A stretch of DNA of 64,000 bases from Forficula auricularia (Eukaryota; Arthropoda; Insecta; Dermaptera; Forficulidae): positions 13,414,863 to 13,478,862 of the forward strand of contig JALMQS010000055.1 in NCBI GenBank assembly GCA_024734495.1. Reading direction: 5' to 3'. The translations under genes were made by a program, and so were the position numbers. Below are positions 11,060 to 23,000 of this stretch, piece by piece. Every line of letters begins with the position of its first letter. Position 1 is the first letter of the stretch. The notes beneath the pieces were generated by a model that was not told the DNA's origin, searched no databases, and was given only the letters and a program-made list of their open reading frames with translations.

Positions 11060-11428
11060 AAATTAATTGAAAAGTTTTTGTTTTGCCGAGAGTAGCAGAG
11101 TTGTTGATTCACAAAGAGAAACAAAGAGGTTGTCCTCTGCTTGATGCAAATAAACATACACACACATATATCGAAATGATATATCTGTATATAAATATAT
11201 TTTATTTGTTTGAGACTATAGTTTCGAATGCTTGGCCCTCATCATCAGTCTTTTTAATTATAAATATTATTTTTCATACACGCGATAGTGATCTAATGAA
11301 AAATAATATTTATAATTAAAAAGACTGATATAGTCTCAAACAAATAAATAATATATACATAGATATATAATTTCGATATATGTGTGTGTATGTTTATTTG
11401 CATCAAGCAGAGGACAACCTCTTTGTGA
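11060..11428 (-). mobile_element. foldback element with decayed hammerhead-like core
   Basis: The two arms (about 11066-11270 and 11285-11428) are reverse complements containing GAGGTTGTCCTCTGCTTGAT, TGCAAATAAACATACACAC and TTTGTTTGAGACTATAG. An 11-bp target duplication ATATTTTAAGC is at 11049-11059 and 11429-11439. The fixed end AATTGAAAAG is at the left, so the element is in - orientation relative to 43131-43549. The arm near the left centre holds CTGATGA...GAAACTATAGTC on the - strand. No ORF is significant: the peptides it can encode recur only because the arm recurs. Confidence 0.85.
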
Positions 11429-11689
11429 ATATTTTAAGCGACCTTATTTTGGATTACTGGAGTTAAAGCGGAAATTTTTCACGCAAGCGATATCGTGGTG
11501 CCTTCTCTACTGGCGCCATAGATGAGATTTTCATGAAAACTGACATTTGAGTTTTTACAAAGAACGCCTCATATATCTACTAAATGGTAATAAAACTTTT
11601 TTTTTTTGTCTTTTGTCTTTTGAAATCTATGGTCATGTTATTTGTTAATGAGCATACATTTCTATTTTTTTTTTTTTTTTTTTTACTTG

Positions 11690-11848
11690 TTTATTATTTG
11701 TTAAATTGTTGTAATTAATTTGAATTGATGTTTATTAATGTATTGTAGCTAGATTGTATTGATGTTTGGAGGACCTAGCCACCGAGGACTTGTGCCTCTA
11801 AGCAAGTCGAGGAATAAAGATTTTTTTTTTTTTTTTTTTTTTTTTATT
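11690..11848 (+). mobile_element. probable 3' end of a LINE
   Basis: 'CTAGCCACCGAGGACTTGTG', then 'AAGCAAGTCGAGGAATAAAG' and a long T run, resemble 3' untranslated ends of insect non-LTR elements as I remember them. No coding part is adjacent, so the copy would be strongly truncated. This is a family resemblance only. Confidence 0.35.
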
Positions 11849-12076
11849 CCAATTAGCTCCAAATTTATCACTATGTTCACGTCAGATTCGCGGGGGACTT
11901 CCAGAGACCGCGGTCTACGTCTTGACCACCCAAAAAGGGTTTATACAACTATTTCAATTAAAAATTAGTTAAAAATATATTCAAATTCAGAGTACGTTAA
12001 TCGATTCAAAATTAATTTCATGGTCCTGCTAACTATAAGCACTGTTTGGTGGTAAGTATACGCTTGGATAAGGGCC

Positions 12077-12195
12077 CAAATAGCAAAGTAGCTTTATAAT
12101 TTTTAGGATATTCAACTGTTATGTTTTATTACTGTTTTATAAGAGTTTCTTAATAAAAACCAGCAACAAAAATTATAAAGCTACTTTGCTATTTG
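12077..12195. mobile_element. palindromic MITE (119 bp)
   Basis: The inverted repeats 'CAAATAGCAAAGTAGCTTTA' at the left and its complement at the right (ending 12195) extend over about 29 bp around a short AT-rich centre. No target duplication could be fixed. It has no coding capacity. Confidence 0.7.
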
Positions 12196-12199
12196 AAGA

Positions 12200-12960
12200 G
12201 GGGCTAAGGCAAGACGGCTGCTCTTGTTCTCTTTTCTTTATTTGCAACAATTTCAACAGCTCGACCAAAATTTGTAATCTATACATGAATATACATAAAT
12301 ATGTATATAATATATACGAGTATTTCATTTTTTAAAAACAAATCCACTTCAATTCACTTTTCAGTCATTTTTAACAACTCTTTATATTTTTCTTTTTTCA
12401 ATATATATACATATATATATTATAAATTTACTATTATTATTAATATAGATGTTGCTTATTAATAATAGAACAAAATAAATATCAAGTTTGAAGACGGTCG
12501 AATGCATTAAATCAGCCTTAGGTCTGTGCACTCGTTAATGATGATGAATAGTCAAAAAAATATTTTTTTTTATCATTTGATAAGTTTATTTGTCTTTATT
12601 AGAAACTGAAATTGCTCTTCTGTATGTCTGAATATTAAATTTTCTCAATTTTTTTTTTGCTTATTTGTGTTTAGAAATGTCTGAAATGGAGAGAAAAATT
12701 ATTTTCAAAAATATTTGTATGACATCGAAACATCCTTTTGGTGGCAAAATGTTTGTATTTCTAAGATATAGAACTGATTAGATTTTGTCAGGGGCCGTTT
12801 CTCAAAAAGATTATTGGTTAGTACTACCTAGAGAAATTTAGAGATGTAGAAAAACATATAAAGGTATTTTTTTTTTATTACCATCGAAATATCGACAATC
12901 GATATTGCATTTATATTCATATATATATTTTGTTGAAATGTTCGTAGGGTGTTTTAAACG
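12200..12960. other. AT-rich intergenic DNA, nothing recognised
   Basis: TA-rich microsatellite-like sequence (12280-12450) and low-complexity T runs. No exon or element boundary was identified. Confidence 0.45.
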
Positions 12961-12972
12961 GTTAGATGCCAT

Positions 12973-13111
12973 CGAGGGGTGAACCGCGACCTAACATCCT
13001 GTACACCTGCTTCCACTTTCATTTCCAAGTAGAAGACAATAGATGACAATAGATTATCTAATAAATTCCAAAGAAGGTGTACACCTAATTCCAATCGCGG
13101 TTCACCCCTCG
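12973..13111. mobile_element. MITE of the CGAGGGGTGAACC family, copy 1
   Basis: The termini CGAGGGGTGAACCGCGA and TCGCGGTTCACCCCTCG form near-perfect inverted repeats. A perfect 8-bp target duplication, GATGCCAT, is at 12965-12972 and 13112-13119. The interior holds 'TGTACACCTGCTTCCACTTT' and, inverted, 'GTGTACACCTAATTCC'. Two further copies are at 20214 and 32004. An 8-bp duplication fits hAT or P-like transposases. Confidence 0.88.
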
Positions 13112-13354
13112 GATGCCATATTTTTAGAGTGAATCACGCATAGGGAGTATCTTTTGTTGTTATTAAATGTCTATACGAAGAAAAATTTGACTTGTTTGAC
13201 GTCGTAAAAGAGATGGATGTATTAAAAGCATAAGATTGAATGAGAGATTTTAGTAGCAGAGAATTTACTACGGGAGCAAATCAGAAGAAAGAAGGCTTGG
13301 CCAAGGACCAATAAAAAATGGTTTCCCGGCGAAAGTAACAATTGGGCACTATGA

Positions 13355-13378
13355 ATAATAATAATAATAATAATAATT
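13355..13378. repeat. (AAT)n microsatellite
   Basis: About eight AAT repeats. A second, shorter tract lies at 13598-13613. Both lie downstream of the Aplip1 stop codon. Confidence 0.8.
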
Positions 13379-13837
13379 GTCAGAAGGCCGCATTATTGGG
13401 AAATGCGAACATTGTTCGAAAATTTTTGAGTCTCCAGTGAACCACCCAGTGTCATGCATTGATTTCCATCCATAAAGCCGGTCTTTGATTACATTCCTTT
13501 GTAAATATTGTATATTTAACAACCTTTGTACATAAATTTTTGCCTTGGTAAATAAATACCCCGGCAACTTTGTAAAAACAAAAAGTAAAATAAACATAAT
13601 AATAATAATAATAGCGAGGGAGCAAGGGGCAGAAGACGTCATTATAATCTTATTATAATTAAGTTAATTATTGTGGATCCAAAAATTAATATTTAATTTG
13701 ATCCAACATATCTTGTTATTATTTTGAGGCTTGCAACTCCTGACCCTTGAGAACCGCAAGGTTCGTCCATGCGTTAAAACGTCACTAGTCTTGTTAGCCT
13801 ATTTAAAGCCATTTGAAGTCGATATATTTGAGAAATA

Positions 13838-13843
13838 TTTATT
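13838..13843 (-). promoter_or_regulatory. candidate poly(A) signal of Aplip1
   Basis: AATAAA on the - strand lies about 140 bases past the stop codon, a sensible 3' UTR length. Other A/T-rich variants lie nearby, so the real site is uncertain. Confidence 0.45.
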
Positions 13844-13980
13844 AAAATCATAAAAAATGGCTTGTTTGAAAAAATAAATTTGATTATATTTTTTGACCTC
13901 AAACCTGATATTTAATCTGTTTCAATAAGAGAAAGTCAATTTTCATTGTTATATATATATATTTATCTTAAATAATAGAA

Positions 13981-14053
13981 TTATTCAATATATATATCTT
14001 CAATTGGGAATGCTTGTTCAATAAATGCAGTGTAAAATCGCTGCATTGCTCTC
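13981..14053 (-). CDS. Aplip1: Aplip1 coding exon 8, C-terminus
   Basis: Acceptor GTTACAG, stop TAA at 13983-13981. It encodes [20 protein letters not shown] then YIE: the last PTB helix and the terminal acidic-Tyr motif that in JIP1 binds the TPR domain of kinesin light chain. Too short for ORF finding; recognised by homology. Confidence 0.95.
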
Positions 14054-17000
14054 CTGTAACACAAAAGAGTGAAATATATCTTTTATTATTTTATAAATAA
14101 AATTTAAAGACAAGGGAGGGGTGTCATTAAGGATACTTTATTTTTCGTCTTATATATGTATTATACGTACACATTTATTGGAAATAAATATAGCGAAAAG
14201 AAACCTCTTTAAAATATTTTTTTTGTAATTTTCTTTGAAAACGGCTCTGATTTTAAAATAAAGCGCCTTGAGATGCAACACGCAGTTCAGAATGTTCCAT
14301 GTGAATGCATACCCTACGTCTAACCAGGCGGTGTTGAAACTTTCTAATCGAATTTTAGCCTGCTTCTGTATTTTTCGACGGTGCCAACAATAAATTTTTT
14401 TATCATAATGATATGAGGTATCCTCGTGAGAATTAGACAAATGTTTTAAAATTCATTTCACTTTAAATGACAGAGAAATCCTCAAAGTAGACATTTTCAT
14501 GTGATTTTTATTCCTGTCGCAGTTCATAAGTGACTTAACAAAATTATTAAAAAAATTCTAAAAATTCATTAATTCTCTCCTTATCAATAACAAATAAGAA
14601 CAAATTTGATTTGACAAGTATTTTGAAACATACAGGGTGGCGCAGATGGATCGGGTGGTTTTAAAACACTTGTCAAACTGTGTCGGGTGGTTTTAAAATA
14701 CTTGTCAAACTGTCAATTTTAAAGGTATTGGATTGAAATAAAGTGCAAAACGTGTAGTTACAATGGAAGTTTATTAACAAAAAATTAGTAAAGTTAGTTT
14801 TTAAAAATTACATCCATCAAATGCCCTCCTTCTCGAGCGACGCATTACTGTTAATTCGCAGCGTTATGTGAACATGATTGAAGAATTTCTTCTCCCACAA
14901 CTTGAAGAGAACAATTACGACATGGACAATATGTGGTTCCAACAAGACGGGGCAACTGCACATACCGCTAGGATATCAATGCAAGCTGTACGCGCTCTGT
15001 TCCCTGGCCGTTTGATTTCCCGTAATGGAGATCTCCATTGGCCCCCTCGCTCACCGGACCTCACGGTATGTGACTTCTTCTTATGGGGCTATTTAAAAGC
15101 AAGGGTGTACATGAACAAACCCCGGACCATTCAGGAGTTGAAGGCAGCAATTCACAACGAAATCACATTAATTCCTGGTGATGTGCTTGAGCGGGCAATG
15201 CGGAACGTTAAGGACCGACTCCAAGAATGCGTCGCTCGAGAAGGAGGGCATTTGATGGATGTAATTTTTAAAAACTAACTTTACTAATTTTTTGTTAATA
15301 AACTTCCATTGTAACTACACGTTTTGCACTTTATTTCAATCCAATACCTTTAAAATTGACAGTTTGACAAGTATTTTAAAACCACCCGACACAGTTTGAC
15401 AAGTATTTTAAAACCACCCGATCCATCTGCGCCACCCTGTATAAAGTATGTAACTAATCCCGACTCGAACTTAGCCGGCTTATTTCTGTTTACTTAAAAG
15501 GCTCGGAAAATTAGGATAGAAGAAGAGTGAGTTATCGCATCCTTAGACGCTTATTTTGCAAAGAAACACACCAATTGCTATTATTTAGACGTGATAAAAA
15601 GGTAGCGGCGAGGGCGTATCGCTAGAAAAAGTGTATCGGGAAATAAAACTTAATTTAACCGAAAAAAAATACTTATTAATACGTTAGAAGTTTTTCTTTG
15701 GAGACTGATCGGCAGATTTATTGCTGAGGATTGGATGGAAGGTTTCAAAAAGTATAATAAAAAAAAAAAAACATTTCAATAATCACTCCTTTATTGGAAA
15801 TAAACTTTTTTTATTTATTTCTGGACTGCTTTCCATCCAATCCTCAGTAATACTTATTGATGATTTTCTATTAAGCTCAAAACAAATTAAACTACTTTTG
15901 TATATTAAAAAAAAATGTTAAACAATTATGGTTGAAACCGGGAAGTAGTAAGGCTCTCAAAACTTTTTTTAGCCCTGCCTCACCCAAGCATTTCGAAAAT
16001 CATGATAACTCCTGTCTGTGACATTATTGATTCTATTTATTCAAAAAGGGTCCCTTAAAAAATTGAATTCCCCCATATTAGAAACCACGGGTCTAGACAT
16101 TTTTTTTCTTCAAATTTGGAGCTTTATCAAATGTCATAAATTATTTAACGAGTATAAATTTTATACTCATTAAAATTAAGATAGGATAGTTGATTATAGG
16201 CGTGTCGCAAAAAAGACTAACGATTTTTTTTTTCAAAATTATTCTACTTATCAATGCTTATATGTTGCAGTCATCAATTTTATCCCTGTGGAAATTAATT
16301 TGTTTTATCATTAGCAAAATTATATTTAATATATAAATTATCTACCATCCAATATACCAGAGTGATCTTTATTAAAAATACATAATAAAAATTTGAATTT
16401 ACCCGACTGATTCTGCAATAGGTCTTGTTGAGTCGTTTCCAACAAACACATGGCATGCAAACCGTTGCACTTGTGGGTGTTTTGTGATAAAACCTAAATA
16501 CCGATGATCAATTGGATGAAATGCACAAAACGACACATTCTTTAATGCATAAAAATAATCATGACATGGCACATCTTTTGGCTAGAAAAAATAAATAAAT
16601 AAAATTATAAAAATAATTCAAAGATGATAGAAAATAAATATATTTATTTACCGGTTTGTTTCGATCAACCATACGCAGTCCTTGATCAGAAACTTCTAAA
16701 ATACATGAATGCGGTTTATGACGTGGCGTTCCATCCGATAAGGCCATCTTCGAGACGGCCTGTTTTAATACGGACGTGCCTTTATGGCACAGAGTCTCCA
16801 CAGAACCTAAATAGCCTAAGAGATACCTTTCCCGTTTCACTTTCGGTACAGCCGGATCAAAATCACTATAGTCCATATCCACTGCATACGCTGAAGGGAA
16901 AATTCCTTGTCGACCAGTCCTTAAATTTACACCTAAAAGAAAATATATTTTATATTTAGAATTAAATAAATAATATTTAATTAAAATAAATAAAAGATAA

Positions 17001-20000
17001 TTTTTTAAATATTATATTGTATGGTGTGTTGAATGCACATTTACAAACGGTCGAATCTCTTTCTTCAGCTACACATTTTATTACTCTGTACTTTACTCGT
17101 TGGTGGGTAATTTTTTTTGTTTTAGATAAAACCCATATATTATTATTTTTTATTTTAAATTCAGGTAAAAAGGTGAATTTTTATTTGTAGAAAGATCTAA
17201 ATAAAATTGAAATAAAATTTAATTTATTTTTTGCCAACGTTTTGACTCTCTCCGGCCACCATCAAGGCACAAAGTTTTGAACTTAATTGCAATTAAAATA
17301 ATATTAATATTCACGGAAGTTCCTTCGTTCTGAAGAAGGAGCCACTATCTTCGGAATCATTGGGTTTTTTAAGAAGATGAAAATGACGTTCTAATCTTTT
17401 AATAAATTAGTTTATTCGGAATTTGTGGTTTTTCTTTTCCTCGGTCTGCCTTTGCATTAATTTAGCACTTAGTTTACCGCTTAGTCTTCAATAGAAAAAA
17501 CCCCAATTAATAGCTATATAATGAGTGGATATCGATGAGGCAGTCAAAAAAAAAAAAGAACGGACATAATAGACCTGAGTATTTGTTGGGACGGCATAAT
17601 TGATGATCTAAAACTTGTATAGTTATAATATAATAATGCAAATAGATAATATGTAAATAATTGTAAATAGTAAATTTGTAATTTAATTTAAAGACTTGTC
17701 AAACCTTTTTAAGATTTATGATGAAAAAAAGAAAAAATAATAATGAAATAAAATAAATAAATAAATAATTTATAAGAAGTTTGTACTATATATATATGTA
17801 TAAAGTGTAATTAAAGCAAAATACACATTGTTGTACAGTATAAATCAAATAATTATGCGCACAACCGCTTTGCGCACGTTTTATCTGGGAGGGGATTTGG
17901 CTAATGATATATATTTATATCAAAATTTTGCAAATCATTATTACATTATAATTCTGCTGAGAATGAAATACAATATATTCTTGTTACTGCCACTGAAAGA
18001 GGAGACAGAGGGGAATGTGCCGCATTGGATTTCCTTCACTGACTTTTCAAAGTGAGTAGAATATTTTTTATTAAAAAAAAATTGTATATAATTATATATT
18101 AATTGTATTTATAAAAAAAATTTTGTGATGATCTTATTTGTAATGATGGCCAAATCCCATTTTAATTAATTACAGACCCTGAAGAAGGAGGGAATAGTCT
18201 CCGAAACGTCGGTTTTATGAATAAAAAGATAGTGTAAATTATCTTTTTTTTTTTTTTGGACTGCCTCATCGATATCCACTCAATTTCACTTATCATTCCG
18301 TCTCCAAAAATTATTCCAATCTTACTATATAATAACAAGCATTTCGTGCGTGCTCTCGGCACGCCCTCGAAGCTCGGCCCTTCGGGCTGGTGCCCTGGCG
18401 GGCGGCGTCTCGGTCCAAAATTTTTATTGCTCTTAAAAAACCACACTCCAAATGTATACCTGTAAACTCCCGAAAAATACATAGTCTCTATAAAAGTTTC
18501 GCCTCATTTTCGTCCTGACATAGCTACAGAAATGAGGCTCTAGATATGAATCTGGAAGTATTTTTTTTCTATAATCTACAGCATTGTGATATTTTTTCTG
18601 TGGAAATATGTAGATTTATTTAAATAAGTGGGATTGTGTGAGGAGGAGAATTATATTATATCATTTTTTTAAAATTTGGGATCGATAATCTATATAAGGC
18701 TCCAGGGTAATAATTATCAATATATTTAATGTTTCTTAATTTAAAATCAATTGGAGTCTTTCATTTCGAAATTTGAGTCCAAATTACGATTATATTTCAA
18801 ATTTGCCGCAAATATACCGATGGCGCTCTCTCTCGGCAGGATTACGTCAGCGTTGCGGCAAATTAATCTAGACAAATATATATAGTATATTTGTAATGAA
18901 CTATTAGTGGGATTTAAAATTAAAAAACTAATTAATTAATGAAAGGAAATTGAAAAAAATGTAATTATAAATTTTTAATGATACACCCATCTGTTAATAA
19001 TTAGAATAATTAAGAAAAAAACAATCAAATTAAAGTTACCTAAAGATGAGACCCTTACAGATCGATTTGTCGACCCAAAAACTCCCTAATCCGTGATTAA
19101 TAAATCAAAATATTAATACCTTCACACCATAAATCATCCGCTTCTTTCTGCACATAAAGCGGATCACCAATTTCCACTTCAATTTCATCTCTATGCCTTG
19201 GTATAAATTTATGTAGTCCTCTATGGGTCGCCTCCAACAATTCTAAATTAGTCAATGACAAAGCACTCGATGTGGGTGTACTCGGAGAAATCGCGTAACC
19301 TAAGTAATATTGATAGGTAGTTAATAAATTTTTCATTATTTTAATTGCCTATTAAGGAAATCGAAAAAGAGAAATATTTTATTTACCTTGATTACTAATA
19401 AGTGGTGGAGATGTTGATTTTGGTCCATCGGGTGAATGTACCGTTGAATTCCCTGAATCGACATCGGTACTTTGGAAACGTTCTGAATCAGGAGAACTAT
19501 CTTCATCTGGAAATTAGAAGCAAAAAAAAACTTAAGTTTTACAATAAAATAATATATAGATCAGGGGTTCTCAATCGGTGTGAAATTCTCTCCCAATGGG
19601 GAATTTTAGTATTTCAAGGGCGGAATTAATCTGCGTACAAATTTCAAAAGTTTTAAAGAACGTATATTAAAGAACTGGCAAAAACAAACAACCTCAGCTT
19701 TCTCATTAGGTAAATATTATTTACTTTATTTCTAAATTAAAATATGATCCCTTGTATTTTTAATATTAAAAGCATATTATTTGAAATAAACTTTGAGTTA
19801 GAAAATTCTGGAAAGGGCGGGAATGGCATTCTTATAAAATTGCAGAAGGGGTTCATTGCAATAAAAAGGTTGAAAACCTCTGATATAGAATTCTTAAGAA
19901 ACAAATTTTCTTATATGTTTATAAAGCGTTGATTTTTTCAACGATTCGCTTCATTTTCTAACTTTGTTATTCTCATAACCAGGGATGCTTTTCTAGCAGT

Positions 20001-23000
20001 TTGCGGGAACCGTTTTGATGGAAATCTTATAGTTCGTGCGAATCAGCGATTAATAATGAACAGATATAAAATAAATTTACTTTTGTAATGTTTTTTTGTA
20101 CAAATTTTGAAAATTAAATTTAGTTTTCTTTACGAGTGTATTTTTTTTTTGTATTTTCAAATTTTTAGAAATTTAATCAAGTTGCAATCACGATTGTATG
20201 TAAAAGTTGAAAGCGAGGGGTGAACCTCGTGTACACCTACTTCCACTTTCATTTCTAAGTAGAAGACAATAGATGAAAATAATTCCACATAATTCCAAAG
20301 ACGTGTACACCTAATTCCAATCGCGGTTCACCCTCGGTTGAAACTATATCTTTATTAGTTATCTATCATGGTGATTACTTTGAAGGGAATAAAATAATTA
20401 TTGTTGAATAATTGAGCTATTCAATCTTGTTGTCCTCTGCTAGAAGTAAATATACATATGCATATACAAGCTGCAAGGCCCGCCTTCGGCGGCCTTCTTG
20501 CTAGCGGGCACGCCCCCGGACCCCCCCCCGAACCCCACCCAGCACCTTTCACCCCCGCACCATGCACCCGTGCCCAACACCCGGCCCCACCCCACCACCC
20601 CGCACCCCAGCCGACGCCCTCACCTGAACCCCCACTCCACCCTGCACCACCCCACCCACCGACCCCACACCCACGTTCTCCACCCCCGCACCACCACCCC
20701 GCGCCCCACCCACCCCACTAAGCCTCTGGATCCTCACTGCACCACCCCACACCCATCCACCCCGGAACCCACCACGCACCACCCCATTACGCCTCTGGAC
20801 CCTCACCTAATCACCTAATCACCTAACCACCCCTGGACCCCTGAACCCCACCCCGTGCCCTCCACCCCCGAACCCAGTTTTTTTCATTTCTAGTCTTCTA
20901 GTGACCCACAGATTATGTATACAAAATTTGGTTAAGTTGGCTATAAGTGTAAGAATTTTCATTTTTTGACCCCCTTCCCCTTTTTGGGTGGTTAGTTTTT
21001 GCATTTCTAGCCTTCTAGTGACCCACAGATTCTATATACAAAATTTGGTTAAGTTGGCTGGCTCTATAAGGGTAAGAATTTGCATTTTTGCCCCCCCCTC
21101 CCCCCTTTTGGGTGGTTAGTTTTTGCATTTCTAGCCTTCTAGTGACCCACAAATTATGTATACAAAATTTGGTTGAGTTTGGTCCAAGAGCAAGAATTTT
21201 CATATTTTGACCCTCCCCCCTTTTTTGGGTGGTTTTTTTAAACAAAAGTTGTCAGAAATCACATCTCCTACAACTTTGCTCATTATAAAATTTGCCGTAG
21301 AGTTAATAGTTTAGGAGTTATTTGATAATTTTCATTCGTGCGCCACCCCAAACCCCCTTTTGGGGTCAAAATATCAAAACGTTATAAAGCTAAAAACGTA
21401 AGTTAGAAGACATCTGATGTAAATATGAAATTTCATAATAATCCCTTAAGCCGTTTTTACGTGAATCGTGAGCAACTTTTCGCGGAACCCACGGAAACAT
21501 ACAGACAGACAGACATACAGGAATTTTGTTGAGGGTGTTCGTTCGTGTTTCGTTCATAACTTTGGCGTGATTTGGACCAATGTACAGACAAAACCTTAAT
21601 TTTACTATATATATATATATATAGATATACTCAGAGGCGGCGCAAGACCAAAATTTTATGTGGGCGAGATAAATTTTGCGAGGCCCCCTTCCCCATGGCC
21701 CAATTTTATATATCGAGAAAATTTTTTTGAAACTGTCAAATTTTTAATTATAATTAGAGAAAGCGGTGTAAGTTTTAGGTGAAACATAATTATATTTTTA
21801 AAAACTTCGAGGCGCGAGGCCCTCGGACCGCGAGGTCGTGGGCGGTCGCTCATGCCTTACGCCGCTTCTGTATATACTACCTATATATAAAATATAAATA
21901 TGTACTTATATGTTTCGAAATTGTGTTAATTTATTTTATTTTTCAAAAAAGAATCTATTTGAATTAGGTACCTCTTAAATACTGATGACATTTGAGCAAC
22001 AAAAGAGGCCGTGTGTGTCCTCCGATAGCGAAATGCACAGGAGGCCCTGACGAGTGATGATGGTGGTGAGAACCAGCAGAAGAAGAAGCACTAGAAGCAG
22101 CTGGCGGGGGCGAAGAGACCTTCGAGTCCATTTGGAATGCAGCCCCAAGTTCGTCGGCCAGTGAGGGTTGTGCATGGTGATGAACTCGGCTCATTATAGT
22201 CGCTAGAACAACAACAACATTTATTCAGAATTCTTAAATTATTATTGAGTGATTAGGGATAAGTATTTAGATATAATCTGCCCTTCTAAGGAGAAATGGA
22301 GTTTGAAAAAAGTATTATATATCCAAATTCTCAGCATTTCATCCTCTATCTGTTCTAAAACGCAGTATCTGTTACGGTTACATTGATACAGTCGACTCTC
22401 GATAATTCGAAATTCAAGGGACTACAAGAAAAATTCGAATTATCAAGAAGTTTGAATTATGAAGAGGAAAGAAAAAAATTCATATTATTAAGAGTTTTTA
22501 TTATATTTTTGAAAATATTATATGTATGAGCTTACATAGATTTTATATATAACATCAAGTAAAAAAGTAAAAATAATGAAAACGACAAAAAAGAACATAA
22601 AATTACATATGTATTAACATTGCAATAGATAATAACATACCTAATTAAAAAAATTAAGAAGTTTTTTGCTAGGAAAAATTCGAATTATAAAAAGGGGAAA
22701 TGGCCTACATAGTTCGAATTATAAAACATTCCCTCCTCATCGTGTTACGAAAAGGATTTCGAGTTATCGAGCGTATCAAAATACTCAGCATTTTTTCGAG
22801 TTACCGAAGTTAACAGCTGAAGAGTTCGAATTATCGAGAGTCGACTGTACATGCTTCATAAGCGTATTTACACATTGGTTCTTCTGTTATTAACAGAATG
22901 CTTAGGATGCATACAGTAACTTCGTGACAGATATTGCATTCTTCTTTAGCATAATCTAATTATTGCTTTCTTTCTTAGGACGACCATGCACTTTTAGGTT

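Noticed and set aside
20458..20818. Proline-rich open frames on both strands
   Set aside because: They arise from the CCCCACC low-complexity block. All frames are open for the same compositional reason, and the block recurs at 50689.
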